DNA of 64,000 nt from Sphingomonas endolithica (lineage in GTDB: Bacteria; Pseudomonadota; Alphaproteobacteria; Sphingomonadales; Sphingomonadaceae). The DNA lies in contig NZ_CP103057.1 of assembly GCF_025231525.1 (NCBI RefSeq), forward strand, positions 2,738,501 through 2,802,500. Reading direction: 5' to 3'. The translations under genes were made by a program, and so were the position numbers. Positions 28,394-37,038 of the stretch are shown piece after piece; within the stretch, counting starts at the first letter, position 1; every line of letters begins with the position of its first letter. The notes beneath the pieces are model-generated. The model was not told where the DNA came from. It worked only from the letters and a program-made list of their open reading frames with translations, and searched no databases.

Positions 28394-28800
28394 CGTGCTT
28401 GCGCGCTTACCGGTCGAGGCGACGCGAGCACCGGCAGCACTCGTCATTGGTGCCTCCACCTTTCTTGGTACACTGGGCTCAGGCAGTTGAATAGGCCGCC
28501 CACGTCCTTTGACGACGCCGTTTCTCCGCCCCGCTATCGGGATAGATACCATCAGGACTGCGATCAGAACGATCAGCATGATGATTACGGGTCCATCAGC
28601 CGCCTTTAGCGGCTCGGACTACCAGCGGTTAGTGTTTCGGTCGCCGCCCTCTCGTCGGCTCACTTTGCACGCTTCTTGGGCTGGCGGTTAGCGTGCAGCT
28701 TGGTGTGGTGCTTTAAATCCGCAGGCCCCTCGATTCGCAACTGCGGCACGTCAGTGAGTCCTTTATCGGGACACATGCCCGATGCGCGCAGCGGAAGTCA
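28394..28800. other. 407-base stretch upstream of a PEP-CTERM gene
   Basis: A short leftward frame (28325-28393, MKRPLSFAIPIGIVL...) that resembles one at 36955-37038 precedes it. No other supported gene; the right edge leads into the tandem TTAA sites. Confidence 0.4.
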
Positions 28801-28826
28801 TTAAGATGTCATTAACCTGTCTTTAA
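28801..28826 (+). promoter_or_regulatory. Two overlapping CtrA-like boxes
   Basis: TTAA-GATGTCA-TTAAC (28801-28816) and TTAA-CCTGTCT-TTAA (28812-28826) share the middle half-site. A fourth TTAA follows at 28833. The half-sites recur every 11, 11 and 10 bases, so all lie on one helix face. They end 58 bases before the PEP-CTERM start. Confidence 0.68.
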
Positions 28827-28883
28827 GATTTGTTAATCGCTCGCTTTGGTTCGAAAGCTCCGAAGGCAAAGGGTATTTTCACA

Positions 28884-29579
28884 ATGGCATTCTTTTCGCG
28901 TACCAAGCTGGTGGTAGTAGCCAGCCTGTTGTCCTCCATCGGGTCCGCTGCCACCGCCGCAACAACCCTCGATTTCGATACGTTGCGCAACAAGGACACG
29001 ACCAGCTACACCTACGTAAAGGGCGCTTACAAGGAAGACGGTTTTACCATAAATGCATCTAGCTGCCAGGGTACGGCTAAGGATGGGTGCTTTGCAGCGG
29101 TGCAGCCGTTTAAGAGCATGGACACGACCGGCGCGTCGCTGTTCACGCAGTTTGTATCGCCGACGGTGACGCTGACGCGCGACAATGGGTCGGCATTCCT
29201 GTTTAAGTCTATCGACTTTTCGGAATATTTCGACAACGGTGCATATCAGCCGTTTTCGACCAATGTGAATTTCGCCTTCGCCTTCTTGGATGGGACGGTT
29301 GGCACGGCGGTTCGCAACTTCAGCACCGACGGCAAGTATTTGGCCACGACCTTCAACTTCGACCTTGCGCCGCTCAGATCGTTGAGCTGGACCCCTGTGA
29401 CGGGCAGCGGCGTGCAGTTCGACAATATCGTGCTGGAAGACGTCGCGGCCGTTCCCGAGCCCGCTACCTGGGCGATGATGATCTTCGGCTTCGGCCTTAT
29501 TGGCTTCGCCATGCGTCGTCGAGTGAAGGCCTCCGAGGTGAACTTCACCAACAAGGTGCGCGCGATCGCCGCCGCGTAA
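28884..29579 (+). CDS. PEP-CTERM protein
   Basis: 231 residues from the ATG at 28884 (AAAGGG ten bases upstream). Signal peptide ends SAATA-AT. The exported domain begins TLDFDTLRNKDTTSY and contains two Cys (SSCQGTAKDGCF) that may pair. The tail is VPEPATWAMMIFGFG, hydrophobic helix, RRR and VKASEVNFTNKVRAIAAA (KVRAI class). Likely XrtV substrate. Confidence 0.9.
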   Translation: MAFFSRTKLVVVASLLSSIGSAATAATTLDFDTLRNKDTTSYTYVKGAYKEDGFTINASSCQGTAKDGCFAAVQPFKSMDTTGASLFTQFVSPTVTLTRDNGSAFLFKSIDFSEYFDNGAYQPFSTNVNFAFAFLDGTVGTAVRNFSTDGKYLATTFNFDLAPLRSLSWTPVTGSGVQFDNIVLEDVAAVPEPATWAMMIFGFGLIGFAMRRRVKASEVNFTNKVRAIAAA

Positions 29580-29606
29580 GCACTTCCCTTCAGCGAAGCA
29601 AAAGAG

Positions 29607-29634
29607 AGCCGCCGGTCGAAAAGCTGGCGGCTTT
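29607..29634 (+). terminator. Hairpin terminator after PEP-CTERM gene
   Basis: AGCCGCC and GGCGGCT form a perfect 7-bp outer stem, followed by TTT. Confidence 0.65.
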
Positions 29635-29865
29635 CTGCTGTGCTCTGATTTGTTCGGACGGCGCTGGGCACGTTGCGGACGCCACTAATCGGGCGCATCA
29701 CGCATGTATATGATCGACAAAGCAGCGCTAGATACTGGCCTGACCGGGCTGAAAGCGTTCCGCATGGCGCAGCACCTTGCCGCGCTCATCGAAGAGCGGC
29801 CTGACTGCGACGGCTCTCGACGTACTGATCTAGGCGCTTGAAAGTACCCCGGCAGGTTGAATGCC

Positions 29866-30930
29866 TTATCGAGCTAGCGCATCTATCAGTCGCGGCGACG
29901 CCAGCACTGGCAGTAGTCCGCGCTTGAGCATGGTGCCATCGCCGAGCACGCCATCCGAACAGTCGCGCATCTTACCGATGCACTCGCGCTCCCAGATGGC
30001 ACGCGTTGGCGGATCCCAGCCCTCCATGTAGTCGGCGTGGAAGGTCGAGCCCCCGGCCATGTTCATGCCGCTCATGCGGTCAGAGGAGAACCAAGCCTCG
30101 CCGTCGCTCTTCTCGATCGTGTAGACGATTCCCTGCGTCAACTCGGGGAGCACGTACGGATGGGTCGTCGGGCATTTTTCATAGCCCCAATCGCCGTAGC
30201 TTGTATGTGCGACATGAGAGCGGTGATCGGCGCTGTCGAGTTGGCCGTTCCAGCACGAGCCGAAGTTGATCGCGGCCATGATCTGGCCCGCACCACCACA
30301 GTCGGTGACAGCCTCGGCGAACGTACCGCGGTGATCCGATGGCTTGCCAGGCGAGATGCACCGGAAGTGGAACGTCATGTTCTCCGGCTGAGCCTGCCCC
30401 ATCCGCTTCATGTCATAACCTGAGACAACGCGCAGGCCAGTCGGCAGGCCAACGCAGCCCTTGGCTGCCATGCGGAGGCACTCTGGGTCGCTGTCCGGGC
30501 GGCGCTTGTAATAGATCGACATGTAATCGGGCACGATCACCTTGCCCGCCGCATTCATCAACGCCGGGATCCAATATGCCGATCGGTTGAGCATATCCGA
30601 ACAGGTGCTGTCGCCGCTCGTGCGCAGGCTGGCGTAGGTCGACGCATAGTTGCCGCCTGTGTTCCCATACCATTGGTGGAGATGCGGCGACGCCCCCTTC
30701 TGGCCTGGATAGAGGATCGGATCGTCATAGTTCAGCTGCGCCGGCGAACAGATGAAGCGGAACGCACCAACCACGTCGGGTGCCATGCTCTTGGGCGTGC
30801 CGTACCCCGGCACAATCAACGGTGCCGTAGTGAAATTACTTGCGATCGGAGTGACTGTCATGGGCTGCGCAACTGACGGCTCGGGAGTAGGCGACGCCGT
30901 TGGTGTCGGTTCAGGTGTAGGCACAGGCGC
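29866..30930. repeat. 1,065-bp direct repeat, copy 2
   Basis: Matches 24227-25291, same orientation, 5.6 kb apart. Confidence 0.9.
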
Positions 30931-32040
30931 GGGTACAGGCTCGGGCTCTGGTGCAGGACCTGGAGCAGGCGCCGGCCCGGGTTGCGGGGCTGGCTCAGGT
31001 GCAGGAGCAGGCCCTGGTTCAGGTGCTGGAGTAGGCTCAGGTGCCGGAGCCGGAGCAGGAGCAGGTTCCGGATCCGGAGCGGGAGTGGGCTCGGGTGCCG
31101 GAGTAGCTACGGGACTCGGATCTGGAACAGGAGTTGGCGTTGGCGTTGGCGTAGGAGTTGGCGTTGGCGTTGGCGTTGGCGTTGGCGTTGGCGTTGGCGT
31201 TGGCGTTGGCGTTGGCAGTATCGGTTCAAATGCCGGTTCTACAAGAGGCGGAGGCGCAAGGCCCTTGAGCAATGCGTCGACCACTGGCGCATATACGGCC
31301 GCCAACCTGCCGTGCCCCCCTAATGTTTCTGCCGTTTTCAACGTGGGATATTTCCCTGCTAAGTACAGGCTTAGATTTTTGGCAGCGAGATTTTTTCCCA
31401 TTTCTGATTCTGCTGCAAAGTCTGCAACTGCGTCGATGCGCTTGCCAACTTGATCCCTAATCAACCGATTTGCTTCGACTCTTCTAGAATTAAAAAAGGA
31501 CGTATAATCATCGTTGTTGGAGCTATACTGCGGCAATATGGTTGCAACGATCACCTTTATGCCGTTAGCCCGGAGCGTATCGGAATACTTAAGCACAACT
31601 TCGACCCAAGATGTTGCACTATCGTAAGAGGTCAAGTCTTCCGAGACTATCGATATGCTGATCACCTTAGGCTTTATTTTAAGGACCTCGCCCGAACGAG
31701 CTACCATCGACTCTATTGAAGAGCCTTTCGTTGCCAGCCCGACGATACGCACATTAGGATGTGCAGCGGCATAAAGCGAAGCGAAGGTTCCGTCTTCAAG
31801 TACAGAGATCGCGTCTCCTTCAGCCACCAATATATCTTGAGCAGGCACCGGTGTAGGAGTGGGGGTGGGAGTGGGTACAGCGGCAGGCACAACTTGAACG
31901 GGCGCCGCCGCCTGAGGGGCGGGTTCGCCGCCCCCACCGCCGCACGCGCTTAACGTTACGAGGAGTAGCGGTAGAGCGGCATGCGATCTACAGCGCCTTC
32001 GAATTTTGGTAAACCACGTGCCAATGTGAAGCTGTGCCAT
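29866..32040 (-). CDS. Lipoprotein with SGNH-like domain, long Pro-rich linker and DUF1996
   Basis: 724 residues from the ATG at 32040. Lipobox LVTLSAC and poly-Gly are followed by a first short Pro/Thr linker, then an SGNH/GDSL-like domain of about 190 residues (ILVAEGDAISVLEDG through LGGHGRLAAVYAPVV). The nucleophile position is Ala (GDA, not GDS) and the block-III Asn is absent (IVSEDLTS); the last His is kept, so this domain is probably not an active esterase. A linker of about 130 residues of Pro-Thr and Pro-Glu/Ala repeats leads to DUF1996, almost identical to the paralogue at 24227. Confidence 0.85.
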   Translation of the reverse strand: MAQLHIGTWFTKIRRRCRSHAALPLLLVTLSACGGGGGEPAPQAAAPVQVVPAAVPTPTPTPTPVPAQDILVAEGDAISVLEDGTFASLYAAAHPNVRIVGLATKGSSIESMVARSGEVLKIKPKVISISIVSEDLTSYDSATSWVEVVLKYSDTLRANGIKVIVATILPQYSSNNDDYTSFFNSRRVEANRLIRDQVGKRIDAVADFAAESEMGKNLAAKNLSLYLAGKYPTLKTAETLGGHGRLAAVYAPVVDALLKGLAPPPLVEPAFEPILPTPTPTPTPTPTPTPTPTPTPTPTPTPTPVPDPSPVATPAPEPTPAPDPEPAPAPAPAPEPTPAPEPGPAPAPEPAPQPGPAPAPGPAPEPEPVPAPVPTPEPTPTASPTPEPSVAQPMTVTPIASNFTTAPLIVPGYGTPKSMAPDVVGAFRFICSPAQLNYDDPILYPGQKGASPHLHQWYGNTGGNYASTYASLRTSGDSTCSDMLNRSAYWIPALMNAAGKVIVPDYMSIYYKRRPDSDPECLRMAAKGCVGLPTGLRVVSGYDMKRMGQAQPENMTFHFRCISPGKPSDHRGTFAEAVTDCGGAGQIMAAINFGSCWNGQLDSADHRSHVAHTSYGDWGYEKCPTTHPYVLPELTQGIVYTIEKSDGEAWFSSDRMSGMNMAGGSTFHADYMEGWDPPTRAIWERECIGKMRDCSDGVLGDGTMLKRGLLPVLASPRLIDALAR
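31132..31216. repeat. GTTGGC hexanucleotide tandem repeat
   Basis: About 13 copies of GTTGGC, interrupted once near 31150-31157, encode alternating Pro-Thr on the minus strand. In-frame hexamer slippage would lengthen or shorten the linker without a frameshift. Confidence 0.85.
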
Positions 32041-32889
32041 GGCCGCTGCATTGACCCGCACTCGTTAAATTATGGTATTACTTGCCGTGCTGCGCTCCCG
32101 TTTTTTCTGATGAGCGGGGCCAATCAATACTTTATAGGTAAATTACATACTCTTCGCGTGGCACGAAACGTTGAGGGTTGGTGCTAAGCTGATCGCTTGA
32201 ACAGCCGGCCTGGGAGAACACCACGGAGACGCTCCTAACAAGCAAGTCTCGCGTGCGACCGACATGCGATGAAAAGTCATTGTCGCACTCGCTACAAAGT
32301 CGACAGAAAATCACGCCGGTCGGCATTTAGCGGGAATTAAAAGTCACCAGAAGTTAACCTACCTCGGTTCAAAAGAACACGTTGCGGTGCCCGCTTGCTC
32401 CCGAGAGCTTCAAGGGCGCCGCAACACTCGTCGCAGAAGTTAGTCCTCCTGCTTGCTAATATCACAACCGCTTGCGCAGCTGCCACCAGCGACGTGCGGC
32501 CGCAATTGCAACCCGCGCTCATCCGCCGCCGGGCGTAAGTCGCGGGCAAGCGAGCGGAGCTGGCGATCGTTCAGCGCGACTTGAACTTCCAAAAACGTTC
32601 GAGAAGCCTTCATCGTCGCGTGCAGTGAGAATCTGCAATCTCAAATGATCCCATACGCGGCCGGATTACGCTCCCACCCCACAAGCGCACCAGTCGCGAC
32701 AGCCGTCATAATGGAAGCTCCTTACCCCCGTCGGTTCGCAAAGCGGTCATGTTGCTTTAGGTCTACGGGCTATGCGGCGAGCTCCTAAAAGCTCTCCAAT
32801 AATGGCACACTCATGCCGCCAGAGCCAATCGCTTCCGGTCACTAGGAAGAGTACTAAGACTCGACTCGCAGAAATTTCAGGGCAGCGTA
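32041..32889. other. 849-base stretch without a supported gene
   Basis: Promoter side of the leftward lipoprotein gene. Short frames (60-90 codons) lack ribosome sites and motifs. Confidence 0.4.
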
Positions 32890-33075
32890 ATGCGAATTGC
32901 GATCATTGTAGTATTTTGCCTTTGGGGGCTGCCTCTCATTTTGGCAGCCACAACCGCGCTGGCAGCCTTTATGTCAACGCGTGTTCGCGCCTGGATCAAG
33001 ACGAATGTGACCGGGTCGAAGATGGGCCTGCCTTCGGTTACTGACATTTATGGCGGTATCGACCCAAAGTCTTAA
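32890..33075 (+). CDS. Small single-pass membrane protein, unknown
   Basis: 61 residues with a clear N-terminal helix (IAIIVVFCLWGLPLILAATTALAA is hydrophobic over residues 3-26) and a soluble tail. No family is recognised and the ribosome site is weak. Confidence 0.35.
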   Translation: MRIAIIVVFCLWGLPLILAATTALAAFMSTRVRAWIKTNVTGSKMGLPSVTDIYGGIDPKS

Positions 33076-33284
33076 GGCGGCAGTTCACGAACGGCAGGCC
33101 TGGTAACAGCACGATGCTTGAGCGCGACCGATCTATTTTACCGCGGCGCAGCCGGTGAGTCGCGCCATCTGCATGGCCATACCATGGCATCGTGGTGGGT
33201 GCGAATGAAATGGTAAACAAAGATTGAACCTGCCGATTTGCCGCATTATCCCTTCTTGGGATCGACCAAGACAGGCGAGGCCGA

Positions 33285-33434
33285 ATGGCAAGATATATGA
33301 TTACGAACGAATACGGCGACCGCATACCTCTCCATACGCAATGGCAGCCTGCCGGCGGTCGCGGGCTCCTCCTGGCGCTTCTCGCGTCGATGGCTCTATG
33401 GGGACTTGTCGTCCTAGCCTTTTCTGTCTTCTAA
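33285..33434 (+). CDS. Small membrane protein, unknown
   Basis: 49 residues. GAGG lies four bases before the ATG. A polar start (MARYMITNEYGDRIPLH) precedes one helix (LLLALLASMALWGLVVLAF). No family is recognised. Confidence 0.42.
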   Translation: MARYMITNEYGDRIPLHTQWQPAGGRGLLLALLASMALWGLVVLAFSVF

Positions 33435-33643
33435 GCTCATCAGCGGTGCAGCTTGCCTCTCGTTCTGCTCTCCTGCGGAATGCGGCCTGCGGATCGACAA
33501 GCGTGCCGGTGCGATCTTCACGCTACTCCTGACGATCCTGCCACAAAGCGCGCCGTTCGCGCAGAAAAGCAATTGCCACGTCGAAAATGCGGATTGCGGC
33601 GTGAGACAGCGTCCATTCAGTTCGAGGTGCTTAGCCCCACCTG

Positions 33644-33799
33644 ATGGATCCTTTAATCATTGTGCTAATCGTTCTGGTCGGAATCCTGGTGGCCTCCATC
33701 CGAATGGCGGGAGCAGAGAACCGCCGTCGCCAAAGGGCGTGGGCGGCCTACTTCCAACAACCTAAAACCAACCGTTTGAAAAAGGAGCGCCGACACTAA
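33644..33799 (+). CDS. Small membrane protein with basic tail, unknown
   Basis: 51 residues: an N-terminal helix (PLIIVLIVLVGILVASI) followed by an Arg/Lys-rich tail ending NRLKKERRH, the layout of a single-pass small protein with a cytoplasmic tail. No clear ribosome site. Confidence 0.38.
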   Translation: MDPLIIVLIVLVGILVASIRMAGAENRRRQRAWAAYFQQPKTNRLKKERRH

Positions 33800-33930
33800 C
33801 GCCAAGAGGTTATTATGTACCTACAGCTGTTGATGCGCGGTTAACTGAGACCTAAACGAGCAACGATTTTGCGGGCAGTGGCTCCCTCGGACGTCGCACC
33901 CACAAGCGGCAGCGAGCGACAGATACTCGA

Positions 33931-34404
33931 TCACAGGATTTTCCAAAGCAGCCCCGCGATACCCCAAGGAACGATCGCCGCCGTCGCTATGGAAAGAATG
34001 CGCAGACGTGGCGATAACAACCGTTCGGCTTCTCGTCCGTCCAGCCCCTCGATGGGATTGGCTGCGGCCTGCTGATGAAGCAAGACTGGCTCCGGCGGGG
34101 TCAGGCCTGCCAGAGCTGCCGCGAGTTCCTCGGCACTGAGCGGCGTGAGAAACTGGCAACCGTAACTGCCATCGCTTTCACGCATCACGCGTGCGGGGCG
34201 TAGACCGACGCCAAAGATCCCGAGAGTGATAACGTCACCGACGACAAGGCCCATTGCAACGCCAGTACGGAAGCCGCCGGCGGATAGGTCATCAATTATG
34301 ACGTCCTGCGGCGCTGCCTGCGGACTGCGCAATGTACCGTCGAGCATAACCGGATAGCGTTCGGCCAGTCGATCGTCATCATAGAGCTTGGCAACGAAAG
34401 ACAT
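33931..34404 (-). CDS. PilZ-domain protein with C-terminal membrane helix
   Basis: 157 residues from the ATG at 34404 (GGGG upstream). A PilZ-like fold is suggested by RLAERYPVMLDGTLR, VIIDDLSAGGFRTGV, LRPARVMRESDGSYGCQFLTP. The canonical RxxxR and DxSxxG motifs are close to intact (D-L-S-A-G-G). A hydrophobic C-terminus (ILSIATAAIVPWGIAGLLW) may anchor it. PilZ proteins bind c-di-GMP; another lies at 37607 and two c-di-GMP enzymes at 40.8 (broken) and 54.4 kb. Confidence 0.68.
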   Translation of the reverse strand: MSFVAKLYDDDRLAERYPVMLDGTLRSPQAAPQDVIIDDLSAGGFRTGVAMGLVVGDVITLGIFGVGLRPARVMRESDGSYGCQFLTPLSAEELAAALAGLTPPEPVLLHQQAAANPIEGLDGREAERLLSPRLRILSIATAAIVPWGIAGLLWKIL

Positions 34405-34617
34405 TTTACTACCCCAGCGATTCACCGGGCATGTTCGCTGCAAATGGTTTACATTATGTAAGTCAACGCTGGTCGTTAACGGTGAGCGGTCTGCGAATTC
34501 GCCGCTCGATGCGGATCATGAACCATCCAGACCTCACTTGCCCCGTCGTCTTTGGTCGAATAGCTTCGGTTACAGCCACCTGAGTGGTCGGCCCCTCAGG
34601 TCAGCGGAAGTGCGGTC

Positions 34618-35277
34618 ATGAACAATCGTCAGATACGTGATGGGGCCTCGTTCATTGTCGATCGAGGATGGAGCCTCCACGCCGGTCCGTTCACGCTAGT
34701 CCAGTGGCATCGATGCTATGCAGATCATGCCCAATCCGAGCTGCGCCCGATGCGCTCGCAGGCACTGCTCTTTTCCGGTCGCGCCGCACTTAGCGGCGTG
34801 GTGGTGTGCATGTGCACTTTGGCGGCAACCAGCCTTGTCGCCGAGCGGGTAGGCGCGAGGTCGGCCTATTCGATCACGATCCCTGTGCCGCGGAAGGCCC
34901 GTCATATACCTATCGCACGTCCCGCATCTGGACCAGGCTACGGAGATGAGCGCACCGCGACTGCAGCCACGATGACGAGCAGCCGACGTTTGGCCGCAGC
35001 GGTTCCGGCCGCCGTACGCGAATCTTCCGAACTTCCGCTCAGCGCAGACGCAAGCTTGCAGCCATCGTCCAAAATGATCTCGCAAGCGCTCGCCGTGCAG
35101 ACTGCGCTTGCTACAGGCGGCATGCAGGAGTGGCGCGAGGCATCGCCTGCCCGCCATGGGTTCGTCGTTGCCGGAATGCTTCAGGAAGAAGACGGCAGGC
35201 AATGTCGTGCCATGTCGGTGCTGACCCGTTCGGCAGACGGCGATGTCGTCGAACAACGGCACGACTGCCTGCGCTGA
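34618..35277 (+). CDS. Membrane-anchored protein, surface-antigen-like C-terminus
   Basis: 219 residues. GCGGAAG precedes the ATG. A hydrophobic segment at about 55-75 (ALSGVVVCMCTLAATSLVA) anchors a disordered middle and a C-terminal domain (MQEWREASPARHGFVV, GRQCRAMSVLTRSADGDV) resembling the 17-kDa/RT0821-like surface-antigen fold. The similarity is weak. Confidence 0.45.
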   Translation: MNNRQIRDGASFIVDRGWSLHAGPFTLVQWHRCYADHAQSELRPMRSQALLFSGRAALSGVVVCMCTLAATSLVAERVGARSAYSITIPVPRKARHIPIARPASGPGYGDERTATAATMTSSRRLAAAVPAAVRESSELPLSADASLQPSSKMISQALAVQTALATGGMQEWREASPARHGFVVAGMLQEEDGRQCRAMSVLTRSADGDVVEQRHDCLR

Positions 35278-35300
35278 CCCGCTCGGTTGTCCGCAAGAGC

Positions 35301-35769
35301 TTAGCGAAACCGCATCGTCGCTGCGCGAGCAAGGCGTTCGCGGGTGGCTCGGGGATCCTCGAACAAATCGCGGATAGCGCGCCGGCGGGAAGCGTTCCAC
35401 CAGCGCTGCCAGCGATGCTCCGCCGCTTCGTGCAGCATGTGGCAGCGCTGGCACAGCGCGGCTAGGTTAGCGAACGCGTTATTGCTTGGATCGTGATCGA
35501 GATGGGCGCAGGCGAGCACCACATAAGTTGTGCGCACGCTGCCGAAAGCGAACGGCTCGCGCAACGCGATCCGCCTGCCACATTCAGATCGCCAGTATTG
35601 CGCTTGCGCGTCCCACCAGCGCCCGTCTCCAAGATGCGAAACGCGGTGCAGATGGGGCCGCGCACAGCGCGCGCAGCCTGATCCGCGCGCTCGAACCGGA
35701 TAACGTCGGACAACTGACCCAATCAATTGGATAAAGCCAGCGGTGTTCGGGACGTATCGGCACGACCAC
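35301..35769 (-). pseudogene. HNH endonuclease-like protein, frameshifted
   Basis: Three frames together give one small HNH protein: VPIRPEHRWLYPIDW (start region, GTG at 35769 or 35763), QLSDVIRFERADQAAR, then GCARCARPHLH, LGDGRWWDAQ and VVLACAHLDHDPSNN with ALCQRCHM. The zinc/HNH residues are intact in the last frame, but one base is lost near 35725 and another shift lies near 35680. A shorter TTG-initiated product (141 residues) is conceivable. Confidence 0.65.
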
Positions 35770-36113
35770 TCTATCAGTCAGCGGAAACCGGAACAAAAGC
35801 GAGATCTTCGACTGCTCGGACAACGACACGTCAGCAGGTCTACGCCGTGCTTATGCCGTACCCGACATGGAAGAAGGCATCGCTTCATCCAAGCAGGGCC
35901 CAGCGGCGTCTGCTACCCGGTAAAGCGATTCAGATTTACGGGCAAAGGCTGGAAGGCTGCGCAACCACGCCTCGCCATCGGTCGGAATTCAGACCAATAC
36001 GCATCATTCCTCAGGCTCAAGGCGCGGTTTGGCTACTAAGCCCCTTAACAGATCGTCCCATATCGATGCGATATTTTGCTGGACAAACCCACTGGACATA
36101 GAAACGAATCTTG
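35770..36113. other. 344-base stretch without a supported gene
   Basis: Open frames on both strands lack ribosome sites and known motifs. Confidence 0.35.
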
Positions 36114-36128
36114 TTAATGCTTTGTTTA
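36114..36128 (+). promoter_or_regulatory. CtrA-like box, one mismatch
   Basis: TTAA-TGCTTTG-TTTA, one base off, 38 bases before the PEP-CTERM start. Confidence 0.38.
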
Positions 36129-36165
36129 GAATATCGGTCAGCGGCAATATATAAGGGATAACACT

Positions 36166-36729
36166 ATGAGGAAGCTTGCGATGATGGGCGTGGCGATCGC
36201 CACGCTGGCTGTAGCGCAGAGCGCGTCGGCAGCTACGACAGTTGACTCGTGCGGCAGCGGATCGTCGTGCGTCATCAACTTCGATGGCATTTCTGGTACG
36301 TTCGGCAATGCGAACGTCACCAATACGCCTTTCGTGGATCGTTATCTTTTTGACCTCGGCGCTGGACTTCTCAGCTTCACGCTGACGACCGCTTTCACAG
36401 GCGCCGATGGTAGCCCGCAAGACATCGATTTCAACCTGGTCCGGATCAACGCTCCGGGCGCAGGCGGCTTCACCAATGTTCCGCTTGCACCAGGGACGGA
36501 CGAATTTTACTCGATCCGCAACCTGTCCGTTGCGGCTGGCCAATACGCTCTTCGTCTGGGCGGCAGCGGCGCCAGCAATATCAATGCGTCGTATTCTGGT
36601 ACGCTGAACTTCTCCCCAGCAGCGGTTCCCGAGCCAGCGACTTGGGCCATGATGATCCTCGGCATGGGCGCGGTCGGCTTTGCAATGCGCCGCCGCCGTG
36701 CGGTCAAGACAACTGTCAGCTACGCATAA
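36166..36729 (+). CDS. FxDxF-family PEP-CTERM protein
   Basis: 187 residues. Signal peptide ends SASA-AT. GTFGNANVTNTPFVDRYLFD matches the FxDxF-type PEP-CTERM subfamily. The tail is VPEPATWAMMILGMG, helix, RRRR and the TTV-YA class AVKTTVSYA. Followed by a strong hairpin terminator. Likely XrtV substrate. Confidence 0.9.
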   Translation: MRKLAMMGVAIATLAVAQSASAATTVDSCGSGSSCVINFDGISGTFGNANVTNTPFVDRYLFDLGAGLLSFTLTTAFTGADGSPQDIDFNLVRINAPGAGGFTNVPLAPGTDEFYSIRNLSVAAGQYALRLGGSGASNINASYSGTLNFSPAAVPEPATWAMMILGMGAVGFAMRRRRAVKTTVSYA

Positions 36730-36752
36730 GCTACGCTTTACAGCACGTTAGG

Positions 36753-36783
36753 AAAGCCGCTGGCCGGAAGGCTGGCGGCTTTT
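36753..36783 (+). terminator. Hairpin terminator after PEP-CTERM gene
   Basis: AAAGCCGCTGGCC-GGAA-GGCTGGCGGCTTT forms an imperfect 13-bp stem followed by T residues. Confidence 0.72.
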
Positions 36784-36848
36784 GCTTTGGATCATGGGAC
36801 GGGGCGATGCCCGTGCGGATCGTTCCAGCCAAGCACACTGGCGCCATT

Positions 36849-36980
36849 ATGATCGAATGGCTCACCGATGAATTGGTCATCCGCGAGATGACGGATGCCG
36901 AGTTGTTAGCAGCGTATGAGCGTACGGATGGCGCGAGCGGTGCGGGATCGACCTTTAAAGAGCTATTGCCGCCCATATAA
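36849..36980 (+). CDS. Small acidic protein, unknown
   Basis: 43 residues (MIEWLTDELVIREMTDAELL...). A broken relative lies at 27660 in the same position behind another PEP-CTERM gene. It overlaps a leftward 27-codon frame tail to tail. Conservation of the two copies is the main support. Confidence 0.4.
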   Translation: MIEWLTDELVIREMTDAELLAAYERTDGASGAGSTFKELLPPI

Positions 36981-37038
36981 TGAGGCACCAGAGCAGGATC
37001 CCGAGCGGGATAGCAATCCAGAGGGCGCGTTTCTTCAC
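36955..37038 (-). CDS. Very small membrane peptide, tentative
   Basis: 27 residues from a GTG with GGAA upstream: basic start (MKKRALW) then one helix (IAIPLGILLWCLIIWAAIAL). A related frame lies at 28325-28393 (MKRPLSFAIPIGIVL). Convergent with the 43-residue ORF. Confidence 0.28.
   Translation of the reverse strand: MKKRALWIAIPLGILLWCLIIWAAIAL

Noticed and set aside
31132..31216. Possible CRISPR-like repeat
   Set aside because: It is a pure hexanucleotide repeat without spacers, inside a coding frame.
30752..31453. A Gly/Ser/Val-repeat frame of 233 codons
   Set aside because: It is the antisense of the Pro-Thr repeat linker of the long lipoprotein.
36004..36543. A 179-codon leftward frame opposite the FxDxF PEP-CTERM gene
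   Set aside because: Antisense shadow of a gene with signal peptide and sorting tail.
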